Origin: Paralichthys olivaceus
Taxonomy: Eukaryota; Chordata; Actinopteri; Pleuronectiformes; Paralichthyidae
NCBI RefSeq assembly: GCF_024713975.1
Contig: NC_091109.1
Coordinates: forward strand, 18,879,760-18,943,759
Length of the DNA: 64,000 bases
Reading direction: 5' to 3'
The notes under the pieces were generated by a model. That model did no database searches, was not told where the DNA came from, and saw only the letters and a program-made list of their open reading frames with translations. This document shows, piece after piece, positions 45,273 to 57,660 of this stretch (positions are counted from its first letter, which is position 1; every line of letters begins with the position of its first letter). The translations under genes and the position numbers were made by a program.

Positions 45273-45380
45273 TGGAGAGGTGGGAAAAGGCGACCAATGG
45301 GCAAACAGGAAACTTTTGGGGACTTTCCAAAGTTCCGAACTTTTTTTGGCTCCACTTGCTTTTGTCAGATATTTTTTTAT

Positions 45381-45384
<4 letters not shown>

Positions 45385-45411
<27 letters not shown>
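45385..45411. repeat. TG microsatellite
   Basis: About 13 TG units. Confidence 0.9.
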
Positions 45412-45835
45412 TCTCATCTGTCCTGTTTGGCCAGAAGTATGCGGACACACTGTCCACATACTTTATTTCTGGTCGGAGTGACACGATGATAAACACACGA
45501 AAACCATGTGTGTGAAAAACATCAACAGTTTGAAAGAGCAGCGAAGTGAAGCCGCCTGCGTTCAAAACTCACACGCGTGATCGGCGGAGCGAACCTCGGA
45601 GACGACAGGATCGTGCCTGACCTTCGTTGTCCTGGCAACACCGTGACACGCGGCCTTGTGGTTCTGTTCACACTAATGTTTCCTCCAAACAAACGTCTCC
45701 TCTGAGTTCGAGCCTCTCGTCCACAACAGAGTCACCAAACAGAGAAACGTCTTCCGTCAGTTTCTGTTTGAATCTGCTGAAGTTTACGAAAAGACTGCGA
45801 AGACGACCCTCGTCGTTCGTATAAACAATCATGGC

Positions 45836-46110
45836 TGCAGAAAAGAAGAACTCTTGATCACCCCCTGGTGGCCGGCTGCGGTATAGTTACAGCTTCCCCA
45901 CCATGTCGGCAGATGGGACGTGGACCAAACAAAACAACAAAAATTAACGTGCATGTTAAACTAATTTTTTCCAAAAGTTGCCTCCTGTCATTTTAGGTAA
46001 TTTGCGATCGGATGCATCAGAGGAACCTCGACTCCAAATGATGTCACCGGTGCAAGATGGCGACGCCCGTGCTCCAGAGCTTTCGGCTTCATGTTTCTAC
46101 AGTCGCTGGT
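45836..46110. mobile_element. Interspersed fish repeat (MITE/SINE-like)
   Basis: Contains ATCACCCCCTGGTGGCCGGC, CCACCATGTCGGCAGATGGG and ACGTGGACCAAAC, then TTTTAGGTAATTTGCGATCG and CAAGATGGCGACGCCCGTG. These are landmarks of a common non-autonomous fish repeat, related to the copy at 14450-14830. Ends are approximate. Confidence 0.5.
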
Positions 46111-47450
46111 TTCACGTGGGAAACCAACAGCAGCGCTCGGTGTGTGAGTCGTGTGTTTTCTTTAACTCCGCCTCCTCTCCTGTCGAACACAAACCGTTGC
46201 TGCTGTAAATCTCCTTCCTCCTTAGCTCCTCGTCGTCATCGCTGCTGGAGGTCACCTGACAGTGGGGGTCGCGTAACGAGCGGAGATAATGGGCTCGTTT
46301 TTCTTTCAAGGAATTTTCTGAAACCACACAAAGAAAAATAGAGTTTATCAGAAAAAACTTCTCCCTCTTGTTTTCGTTGGCAGATACAGGATCTGCATGT
46401 GTCAACTCTGGTTCATGTAAAAACACAGATCTCACTTGAGGGTGATGGGACGTGAAGCGTCTCCTGGGACTCGTTTGCCGACCGTCCTCCACCCGTCCTC
46501 CACCCGTCCTCCACCCTGACCTCTGCACGCTCGTCCTGAAGTGGATCCGGACGTAAAGTTTGCGAGGTGCCGAATTGTCCGATGAGCTGCCGGAGTTTGT
46601 GGGTTTTTCTGTGCCCGTTAATCCCAGCAGACCAAACTCTCTGCATCAAAAAACATGAAATCGTAGAAATAAACATTAATATTGACACGTGTCTCGTGTA
46701 AATCAGAGCCGAGGGATTTGATTGGAGGAGGAAAAGGTTTTCATTAAACTATAGACACAATATTTTTTCGGTTTTTTCATCCAGATGTTGACAAGAACGT
46801 TTGATTTTATTATTTTTTTTGGTTTGTTCGAGGCCCCTCGGTTCCAATGAAAGAAAGTCCAAAAGGCCTCGACGACACATTTTCTCAATCAGCTTTTTTA
46901 CTACAAGCAACATCTTCACAAGAGGTTTTCTGCCGAGGCTGAAACTGTTTTGGCATCGACGTCACAGTACAATAATATTTAAGACGATCGTTTGCTTCCA
47001 GCCTTGTGGCACAGTTTGTCTCTCTCCCGTTCCAACACGGCAAAGCCCCCGCGCACCAAACATCCAGCGCTCGCTGATGCTCTCGTGTCTGAGCGACGAC
47101 GAGTCCCTGCAGCCACGTTCAACATCTGATGGAAAATGTGAAACCACAAGAGCTCAGTGAGTTACAGCAGCACATTTATGCCCGTGGTCACGTCCACATA
47201 TTTCTGGCCATATTGTGTTTTTACATATTTATACATGTGTGTCTGTGGCTTTGTGTTCATGTCGTTGTGTGTGTGCAACAAGCTTCAGTGTGTCCTCGTG
47301 CACTTTGAGGCCCACATTGTGGTTTCCCTCCCTAGCAATCTTTCTCTGTCCTCCCTCCTTCCACCCTCCGCTCTCTCTCTCTTTTTCTGCACTTTCACCC
47401 TCCCTCGCTCGCCCCCTCCCTTAACCTCTTTCCCAAATTGCATTACACTC

Positions 47451-47488
<38 letters not shown>

Positions 47489-47909
47489 GTCAGGAAGAAG
47501 TGAACAATATGACCTTTAGTCGCAGCGATAACATTCTCCCTCATGAATTCCCCGTCGCTCTGACTTTCCTTTCACATTCTCACCGCCTTGTTTTCTCTCC
47601 CGGCCGCTCTGTTTTCTTTAGAAATGATCATCTCTGCACCCGGTGATTAACGAGCAGCACCGGGGGGGGGGGGGGAGGAAGTCAGGCCTCCGGAGGGTCA
47701 CACACACTGACGTGCACCAAATATGTGCATGTGGCACTGCAGCGGAACACGGGCTCCTCTCCGCTGACAGTCGTACCTGATGGGTTTTATAACAATGAAA
47801 AGTTTTTTCTTCCCATCTGGGCAGCGTGGAAACTTCAGTAAATGAATCCCAGAGGCGTGGAGAGCTGGAGCTGAACCCTCGGGCAAAATACGAGCAGTTG
47901 GGCCCCTTC

Positions 47910-47961
47910 AGGACCTCCCCCACCTCCTCCCCCACCTCCCCCACCTCCTCCCCCACCTCCT
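47910..47961. repeat. CTCCCCCAC-type minisatellite
   Basis: Alternating ACCTCCTCCCCC and ACCTCCCCC units, about five in all. Confidence 0.85.
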
Positions 47962-48889
47962 GACACTCAGATAAATATCTACTTCACAGCTTCTTGATTT
48001 CACCTTGTTTGTTCTATAGATTTTGCTCAAAGATGATCTGATAAAAACACAACTTGTGGTCAAATGTTACTTTTACAGCTGCAACTAATGATTATTTACA
48101 CAATTCATCAGTTAATCACACGATTTTGTTTCAAAGATTTTGTCCGACAATATAAAATCCTCATGTTTAAAGCTCGTAACCAACAAGTGTTAATTGTTGC
48201 TGATTTTCACTTTTGGACTGAATGTTCCAGTTCCAATCATAGAACTCGTGAGACGATCCCTCCTGTTTGTGGAAGATTCTCTTGCTGCGTTCACTTTACA
48301 TCTCGAACTGACAGTAAACGACACGTTTGCAGATGAACGTCAATTAAATATTTTCAAATTTCTTCAAATATTTGATTGTGTTTTCTCACCGTCGTCACGT
48401 TTGAGCGAAACCATCAGACGCAGTCGAGGTTTTACACGTTTAGATGTTGAGCAGAAATGTGACGCAGCTTTTAAAGAGTTAAAGAGAGTCGCCCCCCCCA
48501 AATGCACCATTTTAAAATTCACTGCTATACAAAGTGCATTATGGGATACAGAGGGCTGCGGAAAATAAAACAGCTTTTCTCTTTTAAATGTGGGCAAAGG
48601 AAATCTGCATCTCTCAGATGAGATGTGACAGGACTTGTTGACCTGTTATGACTTATTCTGCTTCGAATTGTTCTTCCTGGAGGATCCAGCCTCTGATCTG
48701 TGGACAAATTGCACGGTGGGATAAGTGGAATAATCTCTGCGCTCAGCCGTCACTCTAAATGGGATCAAGTGGTTTTTGGAGAAACAATGGCTGAGTGAAA
48801 TCCATACAGATTCTGCACTCACACATGCAGGATGTTTGGCAGCCGCCTGTAGCGTTGCAGGCCGACTGTTGCTTCACTGATCCATGAAC

Positions 48890-48921
<32 letters not shown>

Positions 48922-51354
48922 TGTACACAAACACACAAACACACACAGAGAGACAGAGAGTTCTGGGTAATCAGGTCCCGATGGGCAAACGCACACTAAT
49001 CAAGTGTGTTAGGTGTGTGCGTGCCCTGTGGCGCTCCAGATGCAGGTCTAGTGATGCAGGTCTGAATGCACACGCACACACACACACACACACACTTACA
49101 CACACTTACACACACAGACCTGTCTGTCAGCATGTTCCTGTCATCTCTGATCACATGACCTGACAGGCAGGTCACATTCTGTCACGCCACCACCTGATGG
49201 GTTCGGTTTGTGTCTCTGCAGGCTTCCACTTGAACATCACAAGTGCTGGTGTGAGGCAGCGAGAGCGGAGCAGAGGAGTGAAGGAGTGAAGGAGTGAAGG
49301 AGGAGGCCGAGCCAGAGGTTCCTTTGATATACAGACTGAGGTGAAGCAGGAAAAAAAAAAAAAAGAGCAGTTTTTCACCAGGATGACAGATGGAGAAAAT
49401 CTGGCAGATCTGTCGCTCTGGACGTGTTTTTATTACTCTCCAATATCACAGGACGTCAGTTCGGAGGCATAAATCAAAAGCAAAGACTCAAACTCTGATG
49501 GATTTACACCTCGGTACTTTTTTAATCCGTGGACTCAAAGAGAAACCGTAAAGTTTTATGGAGTTCATAAAACTTTGAGATAAAAACAAGAAGAAACGGA
49601 ATAAAAGACACATGATTCATGTGATAAATAATATGTACACGTATTCATAACAGCTGATTTACTGATTGGAGGCTGATGTGCAGGAGGAGGTTTGGCGCCA
49701 TCTTCTGTGTTAAATCTTTTATTCTCAAGTTTCTGACCCTTAAAAATAATGATGCATTAATAAACATCTGCACATACAACACGTTATGATGCTTTTAATG
49801 CCCATGGTATGAAACCCAACTGCAATTACTCAATGCAACTCAGTTAGTTTTTAATAAATTCCATATTCTCATATCCACAATAACTAATAATCATAAATAT
49901 ATTGTAATACTTTTAAATGGCAAAATAATTTTATTATATTTACAACAAAAAAAACTGTCAATTTTAATGGAATTACAATATTTTTAATTTTTTATGTGGT
50001 AAAATTCAATGACAAATTTTATAAGTATTTAAAACTTATAATAATATGTAATATTTTAATGCCCATGATAATCAAAGTAACATAACCAATATCAAAATTA
50101 CACATAAATACTTTTATCAAAGCAGATAATTTGGACTATATATATAAATATATTTATAATAAACTATAAAATAAAATATTAAAATTGGTAAATATATTTT
50201 TGAATTTGTGATATCTGTAATAACAAGTAAATAGATAAACCATAACAGCTGCGATGTTTTTTTATTATTAATCACAAAATAACGTCGTTACAGTTTGTTC
50301 GGGGAATGAATCATTTTATTTCTGCTCAAATAAACGTGAACAACGACAGAAATCTCCTATAATCCTAGTTTTTATAAATAAATCAGAAAGTAGTCATACT
50401 TTACATTGTGTGCAGATACAGTAGCTGAGTGATTCAAAACTTTAAAAAGTCCTCGTGAACAATATTAACTCACAGACATTTAAGAATCATCACAAAGACG
50501 AAGTTCCTCTGTTTCCTCACAAATCACAAAACAAACATCTGGATCTGACCAGTGAACTGAGCGAACTCGTGATTGTCGAGTTGTATGTTCCACAAAAACC
50601 CTGCGTGATGAAATAAAACAAAACAACATTAAAACAAAACATAAAACCTTTTTTTTTTTTTACAATCGACCATTACAGCACATTTCGGTTTTATTAACCA
50701 CACTGACATCTGTCAATCATCAAACCGTTACTGAACACGCACATGTGACGTCCACGTTTTCACACATAAAATATTACATTTCACATGTGAAGGGTCTGAA
50801 AACCACAACATGTCTGCACGTGATTCATCACATGTGAAGTGCAGTGTTTACTGGTGATAAACCACATGTGCCTGTATGTGAATTCATCACGTTAACATGT
50901 AAAACTCTGACGAGTGGGATTCGTATTCACGTCGTCGCTTGTGTCCATTTCATATGAATTATTTATATGTCAAGTAATACGTGACGGCTGCAACTCATTT
51001 TATTTTAACCGAACAAACATGAAGGATTTGTCCCTCAAGACGTCAGGACAACGAACATTTCAGCTGAACAAGTTTTATATTTGATTATTGAGATTTCTTC
51101 TATAAGAGGTGAGAATAGTGTAAAATGAAACTGACGATGACACTTAAAATATTATAATGGACTTTAAGCAAATGAAAAACCAATGAATAGTTTGATAAGT
51201 TATTAAAAGTTTTAATTAAAACAACTTCATCAGTCGCCAGTTGAAGTAAATTTGTTAAGTTTTTTCAGTGTAATTTTTTTAATAAGCAGCTTTTTCACAT
51301 ATTTGACGGCTGCTGTATGAACAGATCACGTTTTAAAAATAATAATAATGATAT

Positions 51355-51390
<36 letters not shown>

Positions 51391-52233
51391 AATCCATCTT
51401 AAATTCTTACAAATACATTCAGTTAGATGTTTGAAATAAAGTGTCACCAGAAAACTAAATATGAATCGAGCTGATTTTCAGCAGCTAAACCGAAAAATAT
51501 ATTTCCCCTCATTTCTCACTAATATTCAATGTTCGGTGTCGAACGATTAACAAGTAATTCACACTCTAGATTTTCTAGCAGTTGTAGATTCACACAAAAA
51601 AACCAACATTTTCTTATTGTGACTAAATCAACCGTCTCTTCTTTTCGTCCTCTGCAGGTGCAGCGACAGGTTCATCATCACAACAGAACACGTCCAGGAA
51701 TGTCACCGCCTCACAGCACAAAGCATCGTTCAAACAAAAACATGGTAACGAACAAAAGAAAAGAAAACCAGAAATATTGTGATTCCGCTGTCGACGTGCA
51801 ACCAGAGTCGTCACAGCGACAGTAAACCCTCTTCTTTGTGTCTTATGTCTTTGTGGGACGTCTTTGTGCAGCAGGAGCACATCTGGGGCTGTTTCTGTGT
51901 TTTAACTGAAACAACGCTGACGTACATTCAAACCTTATTTATGCAATAGAAAAACATTTTGTGCATAATTTCACACATGCCCTTAAAATTACAGCAGGGA
52001 AACATTTGAGAGTCTTTCTCCACAGCCCGAATCCATGAAGAGATGTTTAACTTAGATGCACACACGTGTTAAACAAAGTCTTTTTTTAAGTGTAATGTAA
52101 TTTGGATTGCATGCTGGGAATTAACTGTACACCGTCTTTTCACTTTAAGAACAGAACTTGCCATTGGCCCGACACTTCAGTGGTCATCAGATGGTCAGAG
52201 AGTGAGAGACGCTTTCAAATACACAATCCAGTG

Positions 52234-52235
<2 letters not shown>

Positions 52236-52309
<74 letters not shown>
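52236..52309. repeat. CA microsatellite, about 37 units
   Basis: Uninterrupted CA run. Confidence 0.97.
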
Positions 52310-52310
<1 letters not shown>

Positions 52311-53160
52311 GTGTCGTCGCTGGTATCAAACATCGCACAGTGCATCGTTAATAAAGTGGTCGGCTCCGAGTTTTGCATTGTTGAAGTTTTAAATACACAT
52401 TTCAACACAATCGCCATTAAAACAAAATTTGTGTCACAGCTAAGAAAAAAACATTTCCTGTGATTAATTTTAATTTAAGAATCATATCGAACATAAAGTA
52501 AATTCAGGAAATAATTTTAAACATTAAATTCTCTTTGCTCACGTTTCTTTACGCTACAGGAAGTAGTAATGCTTAAGAGTCACAGTTTAAATTTCAGTAG
52601 TTCGTTTTTATTTGTTCACGTTTTATTCTTTTTGTGTCTTATTATTATCATCGTCATTATTATTATTATAAGACCTGTTGGACTTTTGATGATCCCTGGA
52701 TTCTCTTCTTTAAATATATCAACATATTCTAAAAGCAGGATTTTCTTTGGTGACATCAGATTTGTTTGGTTTTATGAATCAGTGCTTTAATCTGTGGTTT
52801 ATCTAATTTTGGACAAACTGCAGTTCAGCACATGGACAGCAGGCGGCAGTATATTTAGGCTTTAAAGCGAATAAGCGACCGTGTAAAGTTTCGTCACCGT
52901 CGAGTTTGATTTAACTTAACTAAATCAATCAGCGAGTTCGGAAACGATCGCGTTTGCTTTGGAATTTGAGTTGTTGACAGTTTGAGTTGTTCCGTGTTTT
53001 TAGATTTCACATGATACAGGACACGGTGCGACGTGTTGGACGCTTCACGTCCGCACGCTCTGTGTTCCCGAGAAATAAAGACGCGCCTCCTCTGCGGATC
53101 AAAAACCAGAATTCCTGCTGCAGGAATCTTTGGCTTCACAGACTCCACGCGTCCTGAGTT

Positions 53161-56093
53161 CTAGAGGTTCTGGTCCAGCCAGCGGATGTAGTTGTTCATG
53201 CTCCTCCGTCCAACGTTCGATAACATCGGCAGGTCCGCAAACACCATGCAGCCATGGAAGCCGTCCTCGTAGTGATCGCTGGTCACCGTGACCCCGGCGT
53301 CCTGCAGCCGCTGTACGTACATGAGCCCGTCGTCCCTCAGCACGTCAAACTCACACGTCATCACGTATGCTTTGGGCGCCCTACCCAGAACCCTCTGCTC
53401 TGCCAGCAGCGGCGCCGCCCTCACGTCCATCAGCGCCGGCAACTCACCCAGCAGCCCCGGCGATCCCGTCTCCCTGACGACCGGCCTGAAGTGCTTCCTG
53501 CGCTCGGCCGGGAGCAGAGAGGTCCAGTCCAGTTTGGAGCGGGTGCCGGCGCTGATGGCCGGCTGGTCCAGGGAGCTGTGGTTGTTGGCGAGGAGCAGGG
53601 GCGCCAGGGAGGAGTCGGCGCCGAGGTACTGCAGCCAGAAACGAGCCATGATGGGTCTGTAGAGGATGGGCACGGCCTGGTTCTGCTGGTAGGACGAGGT
53701 GTGGAAGTCGAGGGCCTGCAGCACCGGGTAAATCAACGCCTGCGCCTTGAACTTCACGGTCAGACGGTCGTCTGAGCCGAGCTGTGGAAACAGAGGAGGA
53801 GCATCAGCCGGAGGAGTTCTGGGGTCAGAGGAGACGGAACGTCAAAGTTCTGTGGTCAAGGTCAAACGCAAACCTACGAGTTTACAGCGAGCGAGACATG
53901 AATCTATCCCGAATTTTCCAAATTCTTCACAAAGTTTTGATCTTTGTTCATTTTTTTAATAAACGCGTTTGTTTCCGATGGATCGTGCGTCTGCGTCGTT
54001 TACCTCCTGAGCCACGGCGGCGGCCAGGTTTCCCCCGGCGCTGTCCCCGGACACGCACACTCTCTCCGGGTCGATGCCGTAGCGCCCCAGGACCTCGGCA
54101 GACAGGAAGTCCCGCGACGCCGCCAACGCGTCGTGGTACTGATCCGGGAACACCGCCTCCGGGGCGAGACGGTAACTAACGGCAACAAGACAAAAATGAT
54201 CCCGTGTCCTGTTGCGTTGGACGGAATCAGTGAAACATGACGAAATGTCCGAACTTACTCAACAGACATGACGACAGCGTCCAGATCCGCCGCCATTTTC
54301 CGGCAAAGGCGGTCATAGGATCGCATCCCTGTGACAGAGCGATGGTTACTGACGTCAGATACACTTCTTTCATTCAGCAGCTCGATGATGACGTCTTTAC
54401 ATCACGTTTCTCTATTTCTTAATCATTTCATTTAAAAAGTTCAGCAGAAGTCAAACTCACGGCCGCTGCCCAGGGCCCACCCTCCTCCGTGGAAATATAT
54501 GACTCCTCTCTTCGGCCTCTCGCCGCCCTTCGCCTGGAAAACCCTGGTGGGCACGCCGCCCAGCGCGGAGTCGCTCACGTGCACGGCGGAGCAGGAGCGG
54601 GCCTCGATCACCTCCACCCAGGACACCACCCGGTTCAGCAGGTGGACGCGGTGGCACAGGCCCAGCGAGTGAGCCACGTCACTCTGCAAAACACAAATCA
54701 CTGACGTTACACCGGAATCAATCTGAATGTTCAGGAGAAGAGAGGAGGTGACGGAGCCGCTCCCTCTCACTGTGACCCTGCAGCTCCGTAGAGAAACATC
54801 AGGGCGTGAACACCTGTGTGGAAGAACTCGTTGCGCTGCATTGACTCTTTAAAATAATTAGTTAGAACAAAGAGAGTGTGAACAGAGGAGGAGCCCGACA
54901 GGTGACGTAGTTAGAACACGTCAAACTGCTGCTCCCTGACTCCACCTCACTTCCACTGTGTCCAACTCTACTCTCGTTTCACGTCTGTCCTCTCACTCTG
55001 TACGTTCCTCTGATGTCTCTTTGTCTCACGCTGTCTAATTAGTATTATTATATATTGTTGTGTAGCCTCTGAATAACAGTTAATATTCTACTGTAAACTT
55101 GTGACACTGTGTTCTTCTTCTTAATATCATTAATATTATTATTATTCTAGTTATTCATATTATTATATTTAAGAACATGTTGAACTGGTTCTTCTCCATC
55201 AGGTCACTTTACAATGATCGGTTTTATTCTTTCTGTGTCGTCCTGATGTGTCACTGTTTGATTCCCGTCTCCCGTCCTCCTCTCCTGTCTCACTCATCCC
55301 TCATGTCTCTCCCCTCCTTCTCTTGTCTCCTCTCCCCTCCTGTCTCCTCTCCTTTCTCCCCTCCTCTCTCCCCTCCTTTCTCCTCTCCCCCCTTGTCTCC
55401 CCTCCTCTCTCCCCTCCTGTCTCCTCTCCCCCCTTGTCTCCTCCCCTCCTCTCTCCCCTCTTGTCTCCCCCTTCCTCTCCCCTCCTCTCCTCTCCCCCTC
55501 TCCCCTCTCCTCTCTCCCCTCCTCTCCCCCCTTGTCTCCTCTCCTCTCTCCCCTCCTCTCTCGCCTCCTGTCTCCTCTCTCCTCCTCTCTCCCCTCCTCT
55601 CCTCTCCCCCTTGTCTCCCCTCCTGTCTCCTCTCTCCTCTCCTGTCTCTCCCCCTTGTCTCCCCTCCTCTCTCCTCTCCTCTCCCCCCTCTCCCCCTTGT
55701 CTCCTCCTCTCTCCTCTCCCCCCCTCCTCTCTCCTCCTCCTCTCTCCTCTCCTCTCCTCTCTCCCCTCCTCTCTCCTCTCCCCTCCTGTCTCCCCCTTGT
55801 CTCCTCTCCTGTCTCCTCTCTCCTCTCTCCCCTCCTCTCCTCTCTCCCCTCCTCCCCCCCTTGTCTCCCCCCCTCCTCTCTCCCCCCCTCTCCTCTCCTC
55901 TCTCCCCCCTTGTCTCCCCTCCTCTCCCCCCCCTCTCCCCCTCGTCTCCCCCTCTCACCGCCTGCATGAAGCTCCTGAACAGTGCGTCCAGCAGCATCAG
56001 CTTCCAGGGCTCACAGACTCCGCTCGGCAGCGGCAGGTAGACGAAGTACGAGGCCGCCGACAGCAGCAGAGCTCCGGCCAGACGGAGCCTCAT
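53161..56093 (-). CDS. nceh1: Neutral cholesterol ester hydrolase 1 (AADAC-like lipase)
   Basis: Complete 406-aa serine hydrolase in five exons: 56093-55959, 54683-54461, 54328-54259, 54175-54004 and 53781-53161. All are GT-AG with matching phases. The enzyme is an ER-anchored type II membrane protein that hydrolyses cholesteryl esters and the ether lipid 2-acetyl-MAGE. The N-terminal anchor is LAGALLLSAASYFVYLPLP (residues 5-23). The oxyanion-hole motif HGGGW is at 110-114, DYRLAPE at 143-149, nucleophile Ser188 in GDSAGG, Asp346 in CEFDVLRDDG and His376 in DGFHG, so the triad is intact. Length and the ending YIRWLDQNL match human NCEH1 (408 aa, ending YIKWLDQNL). Being next to tnfsf10 in the same orientation matches human 3q26. 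Confidence 0.96.
55262..55957. repeat. Polypyrimidine tract in nceh1 intron 1, about 690 bp
   Basis: Almost only C and T on the plus strand (G and A on the nceh1 coding strand), in CTCTCCCCTC-type units broken by TTGTCTC and CTGTCTC. It ends at the exon 1 donor. Very long open frames cross it on both strands because stop codons need A and G together with T; they are artefacts. Confidence 0.95.
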
Positions 56094-56260
56094 GGCGGCG
56101 GACTGTCCCCGCCGGGGGTCGGTCTGTCCCTCCCCGAGGTGCCGGTTGGTCCCGGTCTGTCGCTGTCTCAGGTCCCGGGTTGTCCCGGTCTGTCCCGGTC
56201 TGGTCCGTGTTTCCTCAAGAGGTCGGCGAATCACCGGGGAATGAACCCGATTTCAAAATA
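56094..56260 (-). promoter_or_regulatory. nceh1 5' UTR and promoter region with GTCCCGGTCT repeats
   Basis: GC-rich sequence directly upstream of the ATG. It contains several diverged copies of CCCGGTCTGTC between about 56105 and 56205. No TATA box is seen. Confidence 0.4.
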
Positions 56261-56855
56261 AAAGTCGATGTTTGGGTCGATTTCATAACAATGACATGCG
56301 GTAATGGTTTTATTTTGAAAATCTGACCCAGGAAGTAAGGTACGCATTTCGTAATATGATAATTGTTGGGAAATGTAGTTCTTAAGATAACACCACAGAA
56401 ACGTGTATTATATTATATTATACGTTATTATATCGTGTTATCTTATAGTATATATGTTGTTGTGTTACACATACTTTAAATACTAGACAACTTGTATTTG
56501 TTATATGACCTCTCGTTTATTTTAGCCCTGGGTATTATTAATAAAATGCTTTACTTCATTTTGTAATATAATTTTAAATCCATTCCACATTTGACATTTA
56601 AGAATTATGAATTTGTGACGTTATAATCAGTGACTGTTCATCCTGCTTCAGATTAAAAGAGGAAATAATTAATATGTAGAGATTTAATTTGATGGTGTAA
56701 AAGACAGATAAGACGTTTGGCCGTCATGCAGCTTCTATATGTCTGTTTGTTTAAGTGGCTCCAATAACTCACAGTGATGACGCAGACTGACGTCTCTGTT
56801 GAAATGTCTTCTTGATGAGGTTTGATTCACGTTCACATGAACAAACTTTACTTCA
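56261..56855. other. AT-rich intergenic DNA
   Basis: TATTA-rich sequence at 56405-56460. Nothing else is recognised. Confidence 0.5.
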
Positions 56856-57660
56856 GTGAACCCTGCAGATAACTGGTCTCACCTGCTGCAGCCACACACA
56901 AGTGCCCCAACATCCACAGGTACCACCACTCCAGCAAGTGCCCCAGAGACTGCAGCCCCAGGCGCTGTCGTCAAATATGATATTCAACTTTTAAGATATA
57001 TTCTACGTTTAATTTTGGCTAAATATTGTGTTCCAGGAGGCCCAGCTACCAGTCTACATCCCCAAGCGACGCCTGCAGGTTTCCAAACGACCTCAGCAGA
57101 TTCCCCAGCATCCCGTCTACCCATCCAAGCGGCCCTCAGGTCCCCAAGAAACCCCAGCGACCTCGCTACCTGCCCAAGCAGCTTAGCTACCCACTGCAGC
57201 AGGTACCATAGAAGAATGGTTTCCCACTCAAGCAGCGCAAACAGCCCTTCCCCCTATCATAGACTAGCTATGTGCTCAAGATGCCCCAGATGCTGCTGCA
57301 TCCTTTTTCCTAAAGGCCGTACATCCGGCCTCAGCAGAACAGATGTTATCCTTATCCTACTTCTGCCAAAATGTTTTCAAATGGTGAGCTGTGATCACTG
57401 GCTCATTGTCATATGAAGACAAGTGAGTCAGCTTTTTCTAACTTGAATTTCTTCCAGGTACATCACCTCTGGAGGAAGTAACACTACTGGGAACTGCTAT
57501 AGGCTTCGGACTGAGTGTACATGTGAAGGGTATATTCATCTCTGCAGATGGTTGATTTTAACGTTTCCAATATCTCTTTATATCTCTTTCTGTTTCAGGA
57601 AGCACAACCTGGGTGTTTCAGAGTCTGCTCTCAACGGAGCCATTATATGGATGTATTGAA
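56856..57660 (+). pseudogene. Decayed Pro/Gln/Lys-rich coding relic
   Basis: Between about 56856 and 57380 all three plus frames carry biased Pro, Gln, Ser, Tyr and Lys codons. Frame-shifted pieces include LPVYIPKRRLQVSKRPQQIP, PKKPQRPRYLPKQLSYPLQQ and RPYIRPQQNRCYPYP, with stops between them. The CCAAGCG/CCCAGC repeats and PxYPSKRP pattern recall the Pro/Gln-rich N-terminal repeats of teleost egg-envelope (choriogenin/ZP1-type) proteins, but they could also come from another P/Q-rich secreted protein. Two later acceptor-flanked blocks (from about 57459 and 57600), the second followed by AATAAA at about 57659, may be its 3' exons. I call it a pseudogene because no single frame runs through. 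Function is not assigned. Confidence 0.35.

Larger units (their letters stand above)
40761..53160. other. 12.4-kb gene-free interval between tnfsf10 and nceh1
   Basis: No coding exon could be supported on either strand. The longest open frame (minus, 40940-41407, 155 codons) has no recognised family. The interval is rich in simple repeats. Among them are a C run (43218-43238), CA/GA compound repeat (45165-45272), TG (45385-45411), TC (47451-47484), CTCCCCCAC repeats (47910-47961), CA (48892-48915 and 49073-49096), AT (51358-51387) and CA (52236-52309). One interspersed repeat lies at 45836-46110. The nceh1 3' UTR starts below 53161 and its end is not determined. Stretches 49700-50300 and 50950-51500 are very AT-rich. 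Confidence 0.55.

Noticed and set aside
53254-53775. 173-codon plus-strand frame opposite nceh1 exon 5
   Set aside because: Antisense shadow of a GC-rich coding exon with an intact catalytic triad on the other strand.
55177-56261. Open frames of 287, 314 and 337 codons on both strands across nceh1 intron 1
   Set aside because: The CT tract cannot form stop codons. Only the small part at 55959-56093 (minus strand) is real nceh1 exon 1.
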